A stretch of 64,000 bases of DNA from Nocardia brasiliensis ATCC 700358 (lineage in GTDB: Bacteria > Actinomycetota > Actinomycetes > Mycobacteriales > Mycobacteriaceae). Within the stretch, counting starts at the first letter, position 1, and each line of letters begins with the position of its first letter. Shown piece after piece: positions 1 through 8,320 of this stretch. The notes beneath the pieces are model-generated. The model searched no databases. It saw only the letters and a list, made by a program, of their open reading frames with translations, and was not told the DNA's origin. Where the stretch lies: assembly GCF_000250675.2 (NCBI RefSeq), contig NC_018681.1, positions 3,720,001 through 3,784,000 on the forward strand, in the 5' to 3' direction. The position numbers and the translations under genes are program-made.

Positions 1-77
1 CGGAGCAGGCACGCGGCGACACCATGATGCTCTGCGTCTCGCGCGCCCGCTCCGATGTGCTCGTGCTGGACCTCTGA
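1..77 (+). CDS. C-terminal end of an unidentified protein
   Basis: A reading frame open from the window edge ends at a TGA at 75-77. It gives about 24 residues ending in a short hydrophobic stretch (VLVLDL). This is too little to name a family. The frame has the codon bias of its neighbours and runs towards the next gene, so it is most likely the tail of a real upstream gene cut by the window boundary. Confidence 0.5.
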   Translation, partial: EQARGDTMMLCVSRARSDVLVLDL

Positions 78-181
78 CGCGGCCTCTCGACTTGCCGGCG
101 GGTTCCACGGTCGGCAGGCGGCACGCTCGGTGTGCCGAAACCCCTGAAACACCCAGCAACACAACAAGAAAGAATGCACAG

Positions 182-883
182 ATGAGGCAAATTGTCGCGG
201 TGGCCGCAGGACTCGCCGCCGCAGTCGGCATCGCCGCCGGTACCGCCGGTGCGCACCCCGGCGATACCGGCGCCGTCGATTTCACGGCCCGCGCCACCGA
301 TACCCAGACCGTCATCGAGACCGACGGCGGCTCGATGGTCGTCGAGGACGGCGTCTTCAAGCTCAAGGCCGCGAACGGCGCCGTGCTCGCGGGCACTCCG
401 CTGACGTTTCGCGTCGACGAGTTCGAATTCCCCATCGCCGCCGACATTTCCGATCGCACCGCGACGCTGACCCCGCAGCTCGACATGGCGAAGGCCACCT
501 ACAAGCCGGTCGCGCTGCCGTTCGAGGACAAGGCGCCGTGGAAGAACGAGTACGACCGTGAGCAGGCGGCCTGGAGCCGGATGACCAGCACCATCAGCAT
601 GGGCGCCACCATCGGCACCCTGGTCGGTGGTCTCGGCGGCGCGGCCGTCGGCTGCGTGCTCGGCGGCATCGCCGGCGCCACGGTGGCCTCGGCCACCATC
701 ATCGGCCTGTTCGGCCCGTTCATCCCGGCCGCGGCCGTCGGCTGCCTCGGCGGCATCATCGCCGTCGGCGCCCTGGGCACCGTCGCGGGCCAGATCTTCG
801 TGACCGCCCCGGTCGCCATCGGTGCGGCGATTCAGTACTTCGCCACGATCAACCAGCCGCCGGTGCCCGCGCCCGCCAAGTAG
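182..883 (+). CDS. Secreted protein with Gly/Ala-rich hydrophobic C-terminus
   Basis: Predicted 233-residue exported protein of unknown function. I chose the ATG at 182 because it follows a purine-rich stretch (AAGAAAGAA) and opens a clear signal peptide: residues 1-24, with MRQ, a long Ala/Gly hydrophobic core and likely cleavage after AGA. The upstream in-frame ATG at 92 would bury the signal. The middle part is polar. Residues from about 165 to 225 form long Gly/Ala-rich hydrophobic stretches with two Cys in GC(V/L)GG contexts, like the glycine-zipper segments of small actinobacterial exported proteins. It stands alone, with a strong hairpin directly downstream. I cannot name a family; membrane or envelope association is inference. 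Confidence 0.75.
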   Translation: MRQIVAVAAGLAAAVGIAAGTAGAHPGDTGAVDFTARATDTQTVIETDGGSMVVEDGVFKLKAANGAVLAGTPLTFRVDEFEFPIAADISDRTATLTPQLDMAKATYKPVALPFEDKAPWKNEYDREQAAWSRMTSTISMGATIGTLVGGLGGAAVGCVLGGIAGATVASATIIGLFGPFIPAAAVGCLGGIIAVGALGTVAGQIFVTAPVAIGAAIQYFATINQPPVPAPAK

Positions 884-911
884 GCGAAACCGCACGCGCA
901 CAACCGAATAC

Positions 912-952
912 CGAGCTACCCCGTCCGGCTGCCTGCCGGGCGGGGTAGCTCG
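912..952 (+). terminator. Intrinsic terminator hairpin
   Basis: A 12-bp perfect stem (912-923 pairs with 941-952) encloses a second 5-bp stem (CCGGC/GCCGG) with a 5-base loop. It starts 29 bases after the secreted-protein gene. There is no T-tract, as is usual in high-GC actinomycetes. Confidence 0.8.
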
Positions 953-1259
953 CGTCGCTTGGGAATCAAATGCTACGCGAATCTGCCTGCCCGATCGTGA
1001 TGTGGACAGAATTTTCTACGCGCCCATGTGGTTTCGCTGTGGACCACCTACTTTGTGTCTGTCTGGCATCTGGTTCGGAATGTGGCTCGTCCGTCCAGTC
1101 CATTTGGGGAGCGGATTATTTCGGCTAGTAATGGATTGAGACGAAACTCCGAAAATGCTACGGGGCGGTTTGGTTGTTCTCGCGGTTTCTCAGAAAGGTA
1201 TGCCTGACGCAACTCGTTTATGGAAGCATTGCGTTGATCCCCAAAGTATAGGTGTGGCC
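953..1259. other. Intergenic region, lower GC
   Basis: About 300 bases with no convincing gene follow the terminator. Base composition is clearly more AT-rich than the flanks. The stretch should hold the promoter for the lipoprotein/membrane-protein pair. I could not pick a convincing -35/-10 pair. Several overlapping frames cross it, but none has a ribosome site or recognisable protein. Confidence 0.4.
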
Positions 1260-1700
1260 ATGCGTTTGGTGCTGATGTGCGCGATCCTGCTCGCGGGTGG
1301 GCTTGTAGCGTGCGGGCACGATGGAGCCCAGCGGCAAACTCCCTCGACATCGGCGACCACGCTACCTTCGACCGTCGTAGGAACGGGTACGACGACCACG
1401 CAGATGGCTCCCGCGGATGTGGGCACTGCGTCGCTGGTGCCACGGTCGGCGACGTCCGCGACCAGCATCGAACTCGTTGTGCCATCGACTGTCCAGGTAT
1501 CGGGAGGGGTTGCCGTGACCGGGGTTACGGGGCCGCCCACTGTGTCTGTGCAAATCACCACTGTGCCGATAATTCCGGAGAAGGACCGTGATGTCGGGGT
1601 CGAGGTTTCGACCTCGAGCAAATACCCGCCTCCGCCCCCAGTTCCGCCGCCTACAACGACGCCTCTGAGTACCACGACGAGTAGCGGGACGCCTCGATGA
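1260..1700 (+). CDS. Putative lipoprotein with Thr/Pro-rich tail
   Basis: Predicted 146-residue lipoprotein. The ATG at 1260 opens a lipoprotein signal: a short basic N-terminus, a hydrophobic core, and the lipobox LVAC with the acylated Cys at residue 19. The mature part is low-complexity and rich in Thr, Ser, Val and Pro. It ends in a Pro-rich and Thr-rich tail (PPPPPVPPPTTTP), typical of a cell-wall-spanning linker. There is no catalytic motif. Its TGA overlaps the ATG of the next gene in an ATGA arrangement, so the two are probably translationally coupled and may work together in the envelope. The longer frame from 1155 adds 35 residues ahead of the signal and is unlikely. Confidence 0.65.
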   Translation: MRLVLMCAILLAGGLVACGHDGAQRQTPSTSATTLPSTVVGTGTTTTQMAPADVGTASLVPRSATSATSIELVVPSTVQVSGGVAVTGVTGPPTVSVQITTVPIIPEKDRDVGVEVSTSSKYPPPPPVPPPTTTPLSTTTSSGTPR

Positions 1701-2608
1701 ACGGTGATCGAGCTGATCCTCACGAGCTGCGGGGATTTCGCCGGGCTATGACTGCGACCGGCACCTTCGTCTCCGAGGGTGCGGTGATCGTCGCGGTTCT
1801 CTACTACTTCGGGATGGTGCACACCCGCGCGTGGTACGGCTACTTCGGCATCGACGTCGGAATGCTCGGACTGTCGTTGCCCGACTATCTCGTGGGAAGT
1901 ATTACCAGCAGCTTCTGGCCGGTGACGTTGATCCTTCTGATCGTGCTCGCACTCTATGGTTTACGCGGCGTACCCCTGTCCGCTGCAAGGCGGACTCGAA
2001 GGCCTTCGGCGGTTCTGCGTCGTTGGGCAACTGCCACAGGCGTCCTCGGGTTCTTTCTCGCAGCGAGCTTCACGATCATGGTGATCGTCCGCGACCGGCT
2101 CTCGGCTTCTTGGGGTTTCTACATGCCCCTCATGTTGGTAGCCGCGGTGTCACTGATCGCCTACACCCTTGCGCTACGTGAAACCTACCCTCTGGTCTTC
2201 CGTGCGCGTCGTAGCAGGCAGCGGCAATCGCCGTCCACTCCGACGCTGCCGATCCTCGCGATGCTGACGTTGGCGTTCCTGGGGTTCTTCTGGGCCGTCG
2301 GCTCCTACGCGCAACAACGGGCAGTGCGTGATGCGCGAATTGCTGCAGAGAGCGGATTCCCTACGCGCCCAGTTGTTCTGCTACTGAGTGTGGATCGGCT
2401 CGCGATCGAGGGCGGTGGCTCTATGGTCGTTCCGATCACAGTACCGGGAGAGAAATACCGTTATGCATACAGTGGTCTGCTGTTGCTGGCGCGTACTCCC
2501 GACCGGTACTTCCTGGTCCCCCACCAGTGGAAGAGGGCCGAGCGCACCCGGATATTCGTCGTCCCTCACCACGACAGTATCCGTATCGACCTCACCCCGC
2601 ACCCGTGA
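1697..2608 (+). CDS. Multi-pass membrane protein of unknown function
   Basis: Predicted 303-residue integral membrane protein. About five hydrophobic segments are visible: near residues 22-42, 68-88, 110-130, 140-158 and 185-205. A polar C-terminal domain of about 95 residues follows. The first helix is followed by an aromatic-rich loop (AWYGYFGIDVGMLGLSLPDY) of the kind seen in uncharacterised actinobacterial membrane proteins. The start overlaps the preceding lipoprotein stop by four bases, arguing for one operon. An alternative start at 1748 (MTATG) would remove a short charged leader only. I recognise no enzyme or transporter family. Confidence 0.7.
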   Translation: MNGDRADPHELRGFRRAMTATGTFVSEGAVIVAVLYYFGMVHTRAWYGYFGIDVGMLGLSLPDYLVGSITSSFWPVTLILLIVLALYGLRGVPLSAARRTRRPSAVLRRWATATGVLGFFLAASFTIMVIVRDRLSASWGFYMPLMLVAAVSLIAYTLALRETYPLVFRARRSRQRQSPSTPTLPILAMLTLAFLGFFWAVGSYAQQRAVRDARIAAESGFPTRPVVLLLSVDRLAIEGGGSMVVPITVPGEKYRYAYSGLLLLARTPDRYFLVPHQWKRAERTRIFVVPHHDSIRIDLTPHP

Positions 2609-2611
2609 CAG

Positions 2612-2640
2612 CAGCCGCTCCCAATGGCAAGAGCGGGCTG
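2612..2640. terminator. Hairpin between convergent genes
   Basis: CAGCCGCTC at 2612-2620 pairs with GAGCGGGCTG at 2631-2640 with one bulged base and a 10-base loop. It sits between the membrane-protein stop and the convergent TetR stop, so it may terminate both. Confidence 0.55.
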
Positions 2641-2651
2641 GGAAATCGAGT

Positions 2652-3272
2652 TCAGGGGCGGGGGCGGAGGACCAGGGGGAGGTAGACGTCGTCGACGATG
2701 TCGAGGATGACGTCGTCGGGGACCGGGGTGTCGAAGAGGAGGAAGTGGTGGCGGAGCAGGTCGGGGGCGACGGTGGCGCGGCGCGAGGTCAGGATCGCGC
2801 GGTCCACTTCGCCGCGGTCGACGGCCCGTTCCAGGATGATATGAATGGCCGACGAACCGACCCGTTGCACCCGTTCCCGGATGAGGCGGCCGAGTTCGGC
2901 ATCGCGGGTCATTTCGGCGAGCAGCCCGCGCATGATGCCGCCGAACGGCGTGGCCATCTTCGCTGACATCTGCCGCAGCAGGGCGATCACGTCGGTGCGG
3001 AGCGCACCGGTGTCGGGGAGATCGACGTCGGAGATGCCTCCGGATTTGCAGGCGTCGACGACCAGTTCGGCACGGCTCGCCCAGCGCCGATAGATGACGG
3101 TTTTGCTGGTGCGGGCACGGGCCGCGACCCGGTCCATGGTGAGCGCGGAATAGCCCACCTCCGCGAGCTCGTCGAGGGTCGCGGTGCGGATGGCTCGCTC
3201 CAATTCGGCGCCGCGCCTGCGCGTGTTCTTCCGGTAGTCGGCCGCCGCGTCGACGGATTGCTGGACTTTCAC
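2652..3272 (-). CDS. TetR-family transcriptional regulator
   Basis: Predicted 206-residue DNA-binding repressor. The N-terminal helix-turn-helix is clear (LDELAEVGYSALTMDRVAAR, then SKTVIYRRWASRAELV), followed by a helical ligand-binding domain. I prefer the GTG at 3272, preceded by AGGAG, over the upstream GTG at 3317, because the latter overlaps an inverted repeat that looks like the operator. The gene is divergent from the P450 with only a short shared promoter. It is therefore the likely local repressor of the P450-ferredoxin-oxidoreductase unit, responding to an unknown hydrophobic ligand (inference). Confidence 0.85.
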   Translation of the reverse strand: MKVQQSVDAAADYRKNTRRRGAELERAIRTATLDELAEVGYSALTMDRVAARARTSKTVIYRRWASRAELVVDACKSGGISDVDLPDTGALRTDVIALLRQMSAKMATPFGGIMRGLLAEMTRDAELGRLIRERVQRVGSSAIHIILERAVDRGEVDRAILTSRRATVAPDLLRHHFLLFDTPVPDDVILDIVDDVYLPLVLRPRP

Positions 3273-3315
3273 TGGCGGCTGGGCTCCTGAAAAGCGTTGC
3301 GTTGCTTGGGAAGAC

Positions 3316-3346
3316 ACTCTAATCTAAAAATAGAGTACTAAGAGTA
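3316..3346. promoter_or_regulatory. Candidate TetR operator in divergent promoter
   Basis: ACTCTA at 3316-3321 and TAGAGT at 3331-3336 form an inverted repeat with a 9-base AT-rich spacer. AGAGTA occurs at 3332-3337 and again at 3341-3346. This AT-rich island is the only palindromic structure between the TetR gene and the P450. Confidence 0.5.
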
Positions 3347-3368
3347 TCTTACGATCTCGAGGGGACCG

Positions 3369-4589
3369 ATGAACGACACAGTTGTGACACCCCGAACCGA
3401 CGACCCGCCCGCCTTCCCGAGTAACCGCACCTGCCCGTATCACCTGCCCGAGCAGTACACGAGGCTGCGCGACGAGCAGGATTCGCTGCACAAGGTGACT
3501 CTCTTCGACGGCGCGCAAGCCTGGGTGGTCACCAAACACGAAACCGCCCGCGCGTTGCTCGCCGATCCGCGCTTATCGGCCGACCGCACGCATGCGAACT
3601 TCCCCGCCGTTTCGCCGCGCTTCCGGGTCTTCCTGTCGGGCAAACCAGCATTCATCAGCCTGGACCCGCCGGAACACAGCACCCAGCGGCGGATGATGAT
3701 CAGCGAGTTCACCTTGAAACGGGTCAAGGGCATGCGCGCCGATATCGAGAAGATCGTGCACGGCTTCATCGACGACCTGCTCGCCGCGGGGCCGCCCGCC
3801 GACCTGGTCGGCCAGTTCGCGCTGCCGGTGCCGTCCATGGTGATCTGCCGGCTGCTCGGCGTGCCTTACGAGGACCACGAATTCTTCCAGGACGCCAGCA
3901 GACGATTGGTGCAATCGACGACCGCGGAGGGCGCGATCGCCGCGCGGCGCGATCTCGCCGTCTACCTGGACGGATTGATCACCAGGTTGCAAGCCGAGCC
4001 CGGCCCCGGGCTGCTGTCGAGCCTCGTCGCGGATCAGTTGGCGCACGGCGAGATCGACCGCGAGGACCTCGTCTCCTCCTCGATCCTGCTGCTCGTCGCG
4101 GGCCACGAGACCACCGCATCGATGACGTCGCTGTCGGTGATCACGCTGCTCGAGCATCCGGACCAGCATGCGGCCCTGCGCGCCGACCCGTCGCTGATTC
4201 CGGGCGCGGTCGAAGAACTGTTGCGCTACCTGGCCATCGCCGATATCGCCGGCGGCCGTTTCGCGAAGGACGACATCGAAATCGACGGCCACGTGATCAA
4301 GCAGGGCGAAGGTGTGCTCATCTCGAATTCCATTGCCAATCGCGATGGTTCGGTCTTCGCCGAGCCCGATACCTTCGATGTGCACCGCTCGGCCCGCCAT
4401 CACATCGCGTTCGGCTACGGCGTACACCAGTGCCTCGGCCAGAACCTGGCCCGCCTGGAGCTCGAGATCATCCTCGGCAGTCTTTTCGAGCGCATTCCGA
4501 CCCTGCGGCTGGCGGTGCCCACCGAGCAGCTGACCTTGCGTCCCGGCACCACGATTCAAGGCGTGAACGAGCTTCCGGTCACCTGGTGA
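3369..4589 (+). CDS. Cytochrome P450, CYP105-like
   Basis: 406-residue soluble heme monooxygenase, full length for a bacterial P450. The I-helix motif AGHETT is at 244-249 with the acid-alcohol pair. The K-helix ExxR lies in EELLRY, and the heme loop FGYGVHQCLG places the heme-ligand Cys at residue 355. The N-terminal block (TKHETARALLADPRLSADR) is typical of the CYP105 family, which hydroxylates varied hydrophobic xenobiotics, sterols and secondary metabolites. A [3Fe-4S] ferredoxin follows 32 bases downstream as its probable electron donor. The start ATG follows GAGGGGACCG. The substrate is unknown; control by the divergent TetR is inferred. Confidence 0.93.
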   Translation: MNDTVVTPRTDDPPAFPSNRTCPYHLPEQYTRLRDEQDSLHKVTLFDGAQAWVVTKHETARALLADPRLSADRTHANFPAVSPRFRVFLSGKPAFISLDPPEHSTQRRMMISEFTLKRVKGMRADIEKIVHGFIDDLLAAGPPADLVGQFALPVPSMVICRLLGVPYEDHEFFQDASRRLVQSTTAEGAIAARRDLAVYLDGLITRLQAEPGPGLLSSLVADQLAHGEIDREDLVSSSILLLVAGHETTASMTSLSVITLLEHPDQHAALRADPSLIPGAVEELLRYLAIADIAGGRFAKDDIEIDGHVIKQGEGVLISNSIANRDGSVFAEPDTFDVHRSARHHIAFGYGVHQCLGQNLARLELEIILGSLFERIPTLRLAVPTEQLTLRPGTTIQGVNELPVTW

Positions 4590-4621
4590 CCGAACCCGAA
4601 TCACCCGCGAAAGGAGTTCCC

Positions 4622-4816
4622 ATGCACGTCACCGCCGACCGCTCCGTCTGCGTAGGCGCGGGCCTCTGCGCCCTGACCGCGCCCGCCGTCTTCGACCAGG
4701 GTGACGACGACGGCCTTGTCGAAGTCCTCACCGCCGATCCCGGCGCGGAGCACGCGGCCGCCGTCCGCGAGGCCGTCGACATCTGTCCCTCCGGCGCCGT
4801 GGCTTTCACCGAGTAA
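4622..4816 (+). CDS. [3Fe-4S] ferredoxin, P450 partner
   Basis: 64-residue ferredoxin that carries electrons to the adjacent P450. Cluster ligands are CVGAGLC near the N-terminus, with Ala-Gly where a [4Fe-4S] protein would have a further Cys, and the C-terminal CPSGA motif. That three-Cys pattern is typical of the small actinobacterial [3Fe-4S] ferredoxins encoded next to CYP105 genes. It has an ideal ribosome site (AAAGGAG) 5-8 bases upstream and lies just after the P450, so the pair is an operon. No ferredoxin reductase is adjacent; electrons probably come from a reductase encoded elsewhere. Confidence 0.92.
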   Translation: MHVTADRSVCVGAGLCALTAPAVFDQGDDDGLVEVLTADPGAEHAAAVREAVDICPSGAVAFTE

Positions 4817-4876
4817 CCGCCGCGCCCTGGCCGGTTCCGGCGACCGGGCCGGGCGTTCCCGTGCTATCCAGTACAG

Positions 4877-6430
4877 ATGCAGCCGACACGATCGAGATAT
4901 GACGTGGTGATCGTCGGCGGCGGCCACAACGGGTTGGTGGCCGCCGCGTATCTGGCGCGCGCCGGGCGGTCGGTGTTGCTGCTGGAGCGGCAATCGCACA
5001 CCGGCGGCGCGGCCGTGTCGGCGCGCGTGTTCGCGGGGGTGGACGCTCGATTGTCCCGGTACTCGTATCTGGTGAGTCTGCTGCCGCGGCAGATCGTCGA
5101 GGAACTCGGCTTGTCGTTCGCGACGCGCCGTCGGCGGATCTCGTCCTACACGCCGGTCGGCGCGGGTGGATTGCTGGTGGACACCGGCTCCGCGGCCCGC
5201 ACCCGGGACAGCTTCGTGCGCCTGACCGGCTCCGACCGGGATTTCGTTGCGTGGCAACAGTTCTACGGTATGACGGCCCGGCTGGCCGAGCGCGTGTTCC
5301 CGACCATGACCCAGCCGCTGCCGACTCGCACCGAGCTGCGGCAGCTCATCGGCGATGCCGCCGTGTGGGATTCGCTGTTCGAGCGTCCCCTCGGCGAACT
5401 CGTCGAATCGAGCTTCGACGACGACACCGTGCGCGGCGTCGTGTTCACCGACGCGTTGATCGGCACGTTCACCCACGCCCACGATCCGACCCTGCGGCAG
5501 AACCGCTGCTTCCTCTATCACGTGATCGGCGGTGGCACCGGCGACTGGGATGTGCCGATCGGCGGTATGGGCGCGCTGACCGACGCGCTGGCCACCGCGG
5601 CACGCAGGGCCGGCGCGGAGATCGTCACCGACTGTGCGGTCACCGCCATCGCCACCGACGGGCACGAGGCCGAGGTGAGTTTCGCCGGCGGTGTCGTCGG
5701 CGCGGGTCACGTACTGGTGAATGCCGCACCCCAGGAACTGGCCGGGCTGCTCGGGACACCGGCCGACCCGAAACCCGAAGGCGCACAGTTGAAGATCAAC
5801 ATGCTGCTGCGCCGCCTGCCGAAGTTGCGGGACAGCACGGTCGACCCGCGCGAGGCGTTCGCGGGCACCTTTCATATCGCCGAGTCGTACGCGCAACTCG
5901 ATCAGGCCTACGGTGAGGCGGCGATCGGCCGGATCCCGTCCGCGCCGCCCTCGGAGATCTACTGCCACACCTTGACGGACCCGTCGATCCTGTCGGCGGA
6001 GTTGGCGGCGCAGGGCGCGCATACTCTCACACTGTTCGGTCTGCACACCCCGGCAAAGCTTTTCGCGAAAGACCCGGTACGGGCCAAAGCCGAGCTGGTC
6101 GAAGCGACTTTGGCCCAACTGGATTCGGTGCTGGCCGAGCCGATCGCGGACTGTCTCGCGGTCGACGAGCACGGCGAGGCCTGCCTGGAGGCGAAGACGC
6201 CGCTGGACCTGGAACGCGAGGTGGGGCTGCCCGGCGGTCATATCTTCCACCGCGACTTGGCTTTCCCCTACCGTGCGGACGACTCTCCGGTGGACGCGGC
6301 CACGCGCTGGGGTGTCGCCACCGCGCACGCCAACGTCCTGCTGTGCGGCGCGGGCGCGGTTCGCGGCGGCGGTGTCAGTGGCATTGCCGGTCACAATGCC
6401 GCGATGGCCGTCCTCGAACCGCGCCCGTGA
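4877..6430 (+). CDS. Phytoene-dehydrogenase-like FAD oxidoreductase
   Basis: 517-residue FAD-dependent amine oxidase/phytoene dehydrogenase-superfamily protein. A dinucleotide-binding fold opens the protein (VVIVGGGHNGLVAA, Gly motif at residues 14-19). The ERQSHTGGAA segment follows. The C-terminal FAD motif (LLCGAGAVRGGGVSGIAGHNAA) matches the family's GxxxxPGGGV-type end. Length fits the PYROXD2/CrtI-like group. It is 60 bases downstream of the ferredoxin and may share its transcript. No carotenoid synthase is nearby, so carotenoid desaturation is not supported; oxidation of a small hydrophobic substrate is more likely. The substrate is unknown. Confidence 0.82.
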   Translation: MQPTRSRYDVVIVGGGHNGLVAAAYLARAGRSVLLLERQSHTGGAAVSARVFAGVDARLSRYSYLVSLLPRQIVEELGLSFATRRRRISSYTPVGAGGLLVDTGSAARTRDSFVRLTGSDRDFVAWQQFYGMTARLAERVFPTMTQPLPTRTELRQLIGDAAVWDSLFERPLGELVESSFDDDTVRGVVFTDALIGTFTHAHDPTLRQNRCFLYHVIGGGTGDWDVPIGGMGALTDALATAARRAGAEIVTDCAVTAIATDGHEAEVSFAGGVVGAGHVLVNAAPQELAGLLGTPADPKPEGAQLKINMLLRRLPKLRDSTVDPREAFAGTFHIAESYAQLDQAYGEAAIGRIPSAPPSEIYCHTLTDPSILSAELAAQGAHTLTLFGLHTPAKLFAKDPVRAKAELVEATLAQLDSVLAEPIADCLAVDEHGEACLEAKTPLDLEREVGLPGGHIFHRDLAFPYRADDSPVDAATRWGVATAHANVLLCGAGAVRGGGVSGIAGHNAAMAVLEPRP

Positions 6431-6436
6431 GCAGCG

Positions 6437-7420
6437 TCAAACCTTCGGCGAAAGGGCGACTTTCGCGCGTCGTCCGGGGCTTTCGGTGGCGATCGCCGCT
6501 TCGGCCGCCGAGTCCAGCGCGAAGGTGGCTTCGACGGCCAAGCGCAGCACCCCTTCGGCGGCCGCGGACAGCAGCTCGCCGATCAGACGCCGCCGGTCTT
6601 CGGCCGAGGTTTCCTCGATCCGCTTCGAACCCCAAAAGCCCTTCACCACGGCTTGTTTGAAGATGAGCGTGCCCGGGTTCAAGCTCAACGGCTGCCCGGA
6701 CAGCGCCCCGAACGAGATCAGCCAGCCCTTGGGGCCGAGCAAGGCCAGCAGGTCGTCGGCCGCACGGCCGCCCACCTGATCGACCGCCCGCACGATCGGT
6801 GCTCCCGCGGTTGCGGCCGCGGCCGCGTCGCGCCAGCCGTCGGCCTCGGTGTCGAACACCGGCTCGAAGCCGTCGGCTTGTAGCGCCGCCACCGATTTCG
6901 GTCCGCGCACCAGATTGAGTACTCGGATACCGCGCTGCCCCGCAAGCACGTTGACGAGCCTGCCCACCGCACCGTTGGCCGCGTTGACGGCGATCCAGTC
7001 GCCCTCGGCCAGCTCGAGGTCTTCGAGCAGCATCAACGCGCTGAGCGGCATCGCGAGCAATTGCGCGGCGGTCTCGTCGGACACCTGGTCCGGCACCGGC
7101 ACCGCCAGGGCGGCCTTCGCGAGGAAGAACTCGGCCCAGACGTTCTGTGCGCCGGACACGGTGACCCGTTGGCCGACAGACAAACCGGTGACTCCGGGGC
7201 CGAGCGCGTCGACGATACCGACGCCTTCGGTGCCGGGGATCGCGGGCAGCGGCGGCCGGTAGCCGTACACGCCACGCACGATGGCCAGGTCGTGATTGTG
7301 GATGGGGGACAGGATCAACGCGACCCTGATCTCGCCCTCGCCTGGCTCGGGTACCGGCCGTTCCGCTGTGGTCAGTACGTCTTTGGGATCTCCGAAGCTC
7401 TCGATGACTACAGCACGCAT
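6437..7420 (-). CDS. Zinc-independent MDR-family NADPH oxidoreductase
   Basis: 327-residue medium-chain dehydrogenase/reductase. It has the GroES-like N-terminal half (IPGTEGVGIVDALGPGVTGLSVGQRV) and a Rossmann half with NAANGAVGRLVNVLA near residue 145. The usual zinc-binding Cys/His residues are missing, placing it with quinone oxidoreductases and 2-enoyl reductases such as MECR. It lies 13 bases downstream of ohr on the same strand, so it is probably the last gene of the ohrR-ohr unit. Detoxifying reactive carbonyls or quinones formed during peroxide stress would fit; this is inference. Confidence 0.82.
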   Translation of the reverse strand: MRAVVIESFGDPKDVLTTAERPVPEPGEGEIRVALILSPIHNHDLAIVRGVYGYRPPLPAIPGTEGVGIVDALGPGVTGLSVGQRVTVSGAQNVWAEFFLAKAALAVPVPDQVSDETAAQLLAMPLSALMLLEDLELAEGDWIAVNAANGAVGRLVNVLAGQRGIRVLNLVRGPKSVAALQADGFEPVFDTEADGWRDAAAAATAGAPIVRAVDQVGGRAADDLLALLGPKGWLISFGALSGQPLSLNPGTLIFKQAVVKGFWGSKRIEETSAEDRRRLIGELLSAAAEGVLRLAVEATFALDSAAEAAIATESPGRRAKVALSPKV

Positions 7421-7433
7421 GTCGGCCCTCCGC

Positions 7434-7856
7434 TCAGTCTTCGGCGACGACTACGTCGACGTCGATGTTGCCGCGGGTGGCGTTGGAGTAGGGGCACACC
7501 TGGTGGGCCTTGTCGGCGAGCGCCTGTGCCTCGTCCCGGGACAGGTGCGGCAGCGAGACCTCTAGGGTGACGGTCAACCCGAACCCGCCGGCGTCGTTCG
7601 GGCCGATGCCGACCTTCGCGCCCACGGCGGAGTCGTCGATATTCGCCTTCGCCTGCTTGCCGACCAAGCGCAGCGCCCCGTGGAAGCAGGCCGCGTAGCC
7701 CGCCGCGAACAGCTGTTCGGGGTTGGTGCCCTCGCCGCTGCCGCCCATCTCCTTGGGTGCGGCGAGGGCGACGTCCACCTTGCCGTCGGTGGTCCTGGCG
7801 TGCCCGTTGCGTCCGTCGCCGGTCGCCAAAGCCTCTGCGGTGTACAGGATCTGCAT
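7434..7856 (-). CDS. ohr: Organic hydroperoxide resistance protein Ohr
   Basis: 140-residue thiol peroxidase that reduces organic and fatty-acid hydroperoxides in the cytoplasm. Both catalytic cysteines are present: GYAACFHGAL near residue 56 and VCPYSNATRGN near residue 121. The family hallmarks NPEQLFAAGYAAC and the C-terminal NIDVDVVV are also clear. Length is exactly usual. ohrR ends one base upstream of its start region and the MDR reductase follows, giving the order ohrR-ohr-reductase on one transcript. Expression is expected to rise when OhrR is oxidised. Confidence 0.95.
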   Translation of the reverse strand: MQILYTAEALATGDGRNGHARTTDGKVDVALAAPKEMGGSGEGTNPEQLFAAGYAACFHGALRLVGKQAKANIDDSAVGAKVGIGPNDAGGFGLTVTLEVSLPHLSRDEAQALADKAHQVCPYSNATRGNIDVDVVVAED

Positions 7857-7857
7857 G

Positions 7858-8304
7858 TCATTCTCCTTGTTCGAGGGTCGATGTCAGTGCTTCGGTCAGT
7901 CGCCGCAGGCCGGCCTGCAGCATCAGGTATTCGTCCATGGACAGCCCACTGGCGGCCGACATCTGCGCGGGGATGCCGCAGGCCTCGGCACGCAGCGCCC
8001 GTCCGTGTTCGGTGAGGTGGATATCGACGCGACGTTCGTCCTCGGTCGAGCGCCTGCGCTCGATATGTCCCGCGGCCGCCAGTCGCTTCAACAGTGGTGA
8101 GAGTGTTCCGGAATCCAGTGCCAGCACCTGGCAGAGTTCGCCGACACTGCGTCCGTCGCGCTCCCAGAGAGCCAGCAGCACGAGGTATTGCGGGTAGGTG
8201 ACCCCGAGCTTTTCCAGCTTTGTTCGGTAGACCGCCGTCATCGCCCTCGACGCCGCGTAGAGCGAGAAGCACAGCTGCTCGTCGAGGTGTAGTGGATCGG
8301 CCAT
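7858..8304 (-). CDS. ohrR: OhrR, peroxide-sensing MarR-family repressor
   Basis: 148-residue winged-helix repressor that senses organic hydroperoxides through a reactive N-terminal cysteine. The sensing Cys is at residue 12 in DEQLCFSLYAASRAM, the expected OhrR context. The HTH follows (SVGELCQVLALDSGTLSPLLKRL) with the wing (RRRSTEDERRVDIHLTEHG). I chose the ATG at 8304. The upstream ATG at 8337 would add 11 atypical residues and place the palindromic operator inside the gene. It is transcribed with ohr and the MDR reductase and is probably autoregulated. Confidence 0.93.
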   Translation of the reverse strand: MADPLHLDEQLCFSLYAASRAMTAVYRTKLEKLGVTYPQYLVLLALWERDGRSVGELCQVLALDSGTLSPLLKRLAAAGHIERRRSTEDERRVDIHLTEHGRALRAEACGIPAQMSAASGLSMDEYLMLQAGLRRLTEALTSTLEQGE

Positions 8305-8320
8305 GTCAACAACGTAGCCC

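Noticed and set aside
4877..6430. Carotenoid desaturase assignment
   Set aside because: The fold is right, but no phytoene synthase, GGPP synthase or cyclase lies nearby, so only the superfamily is claimed.
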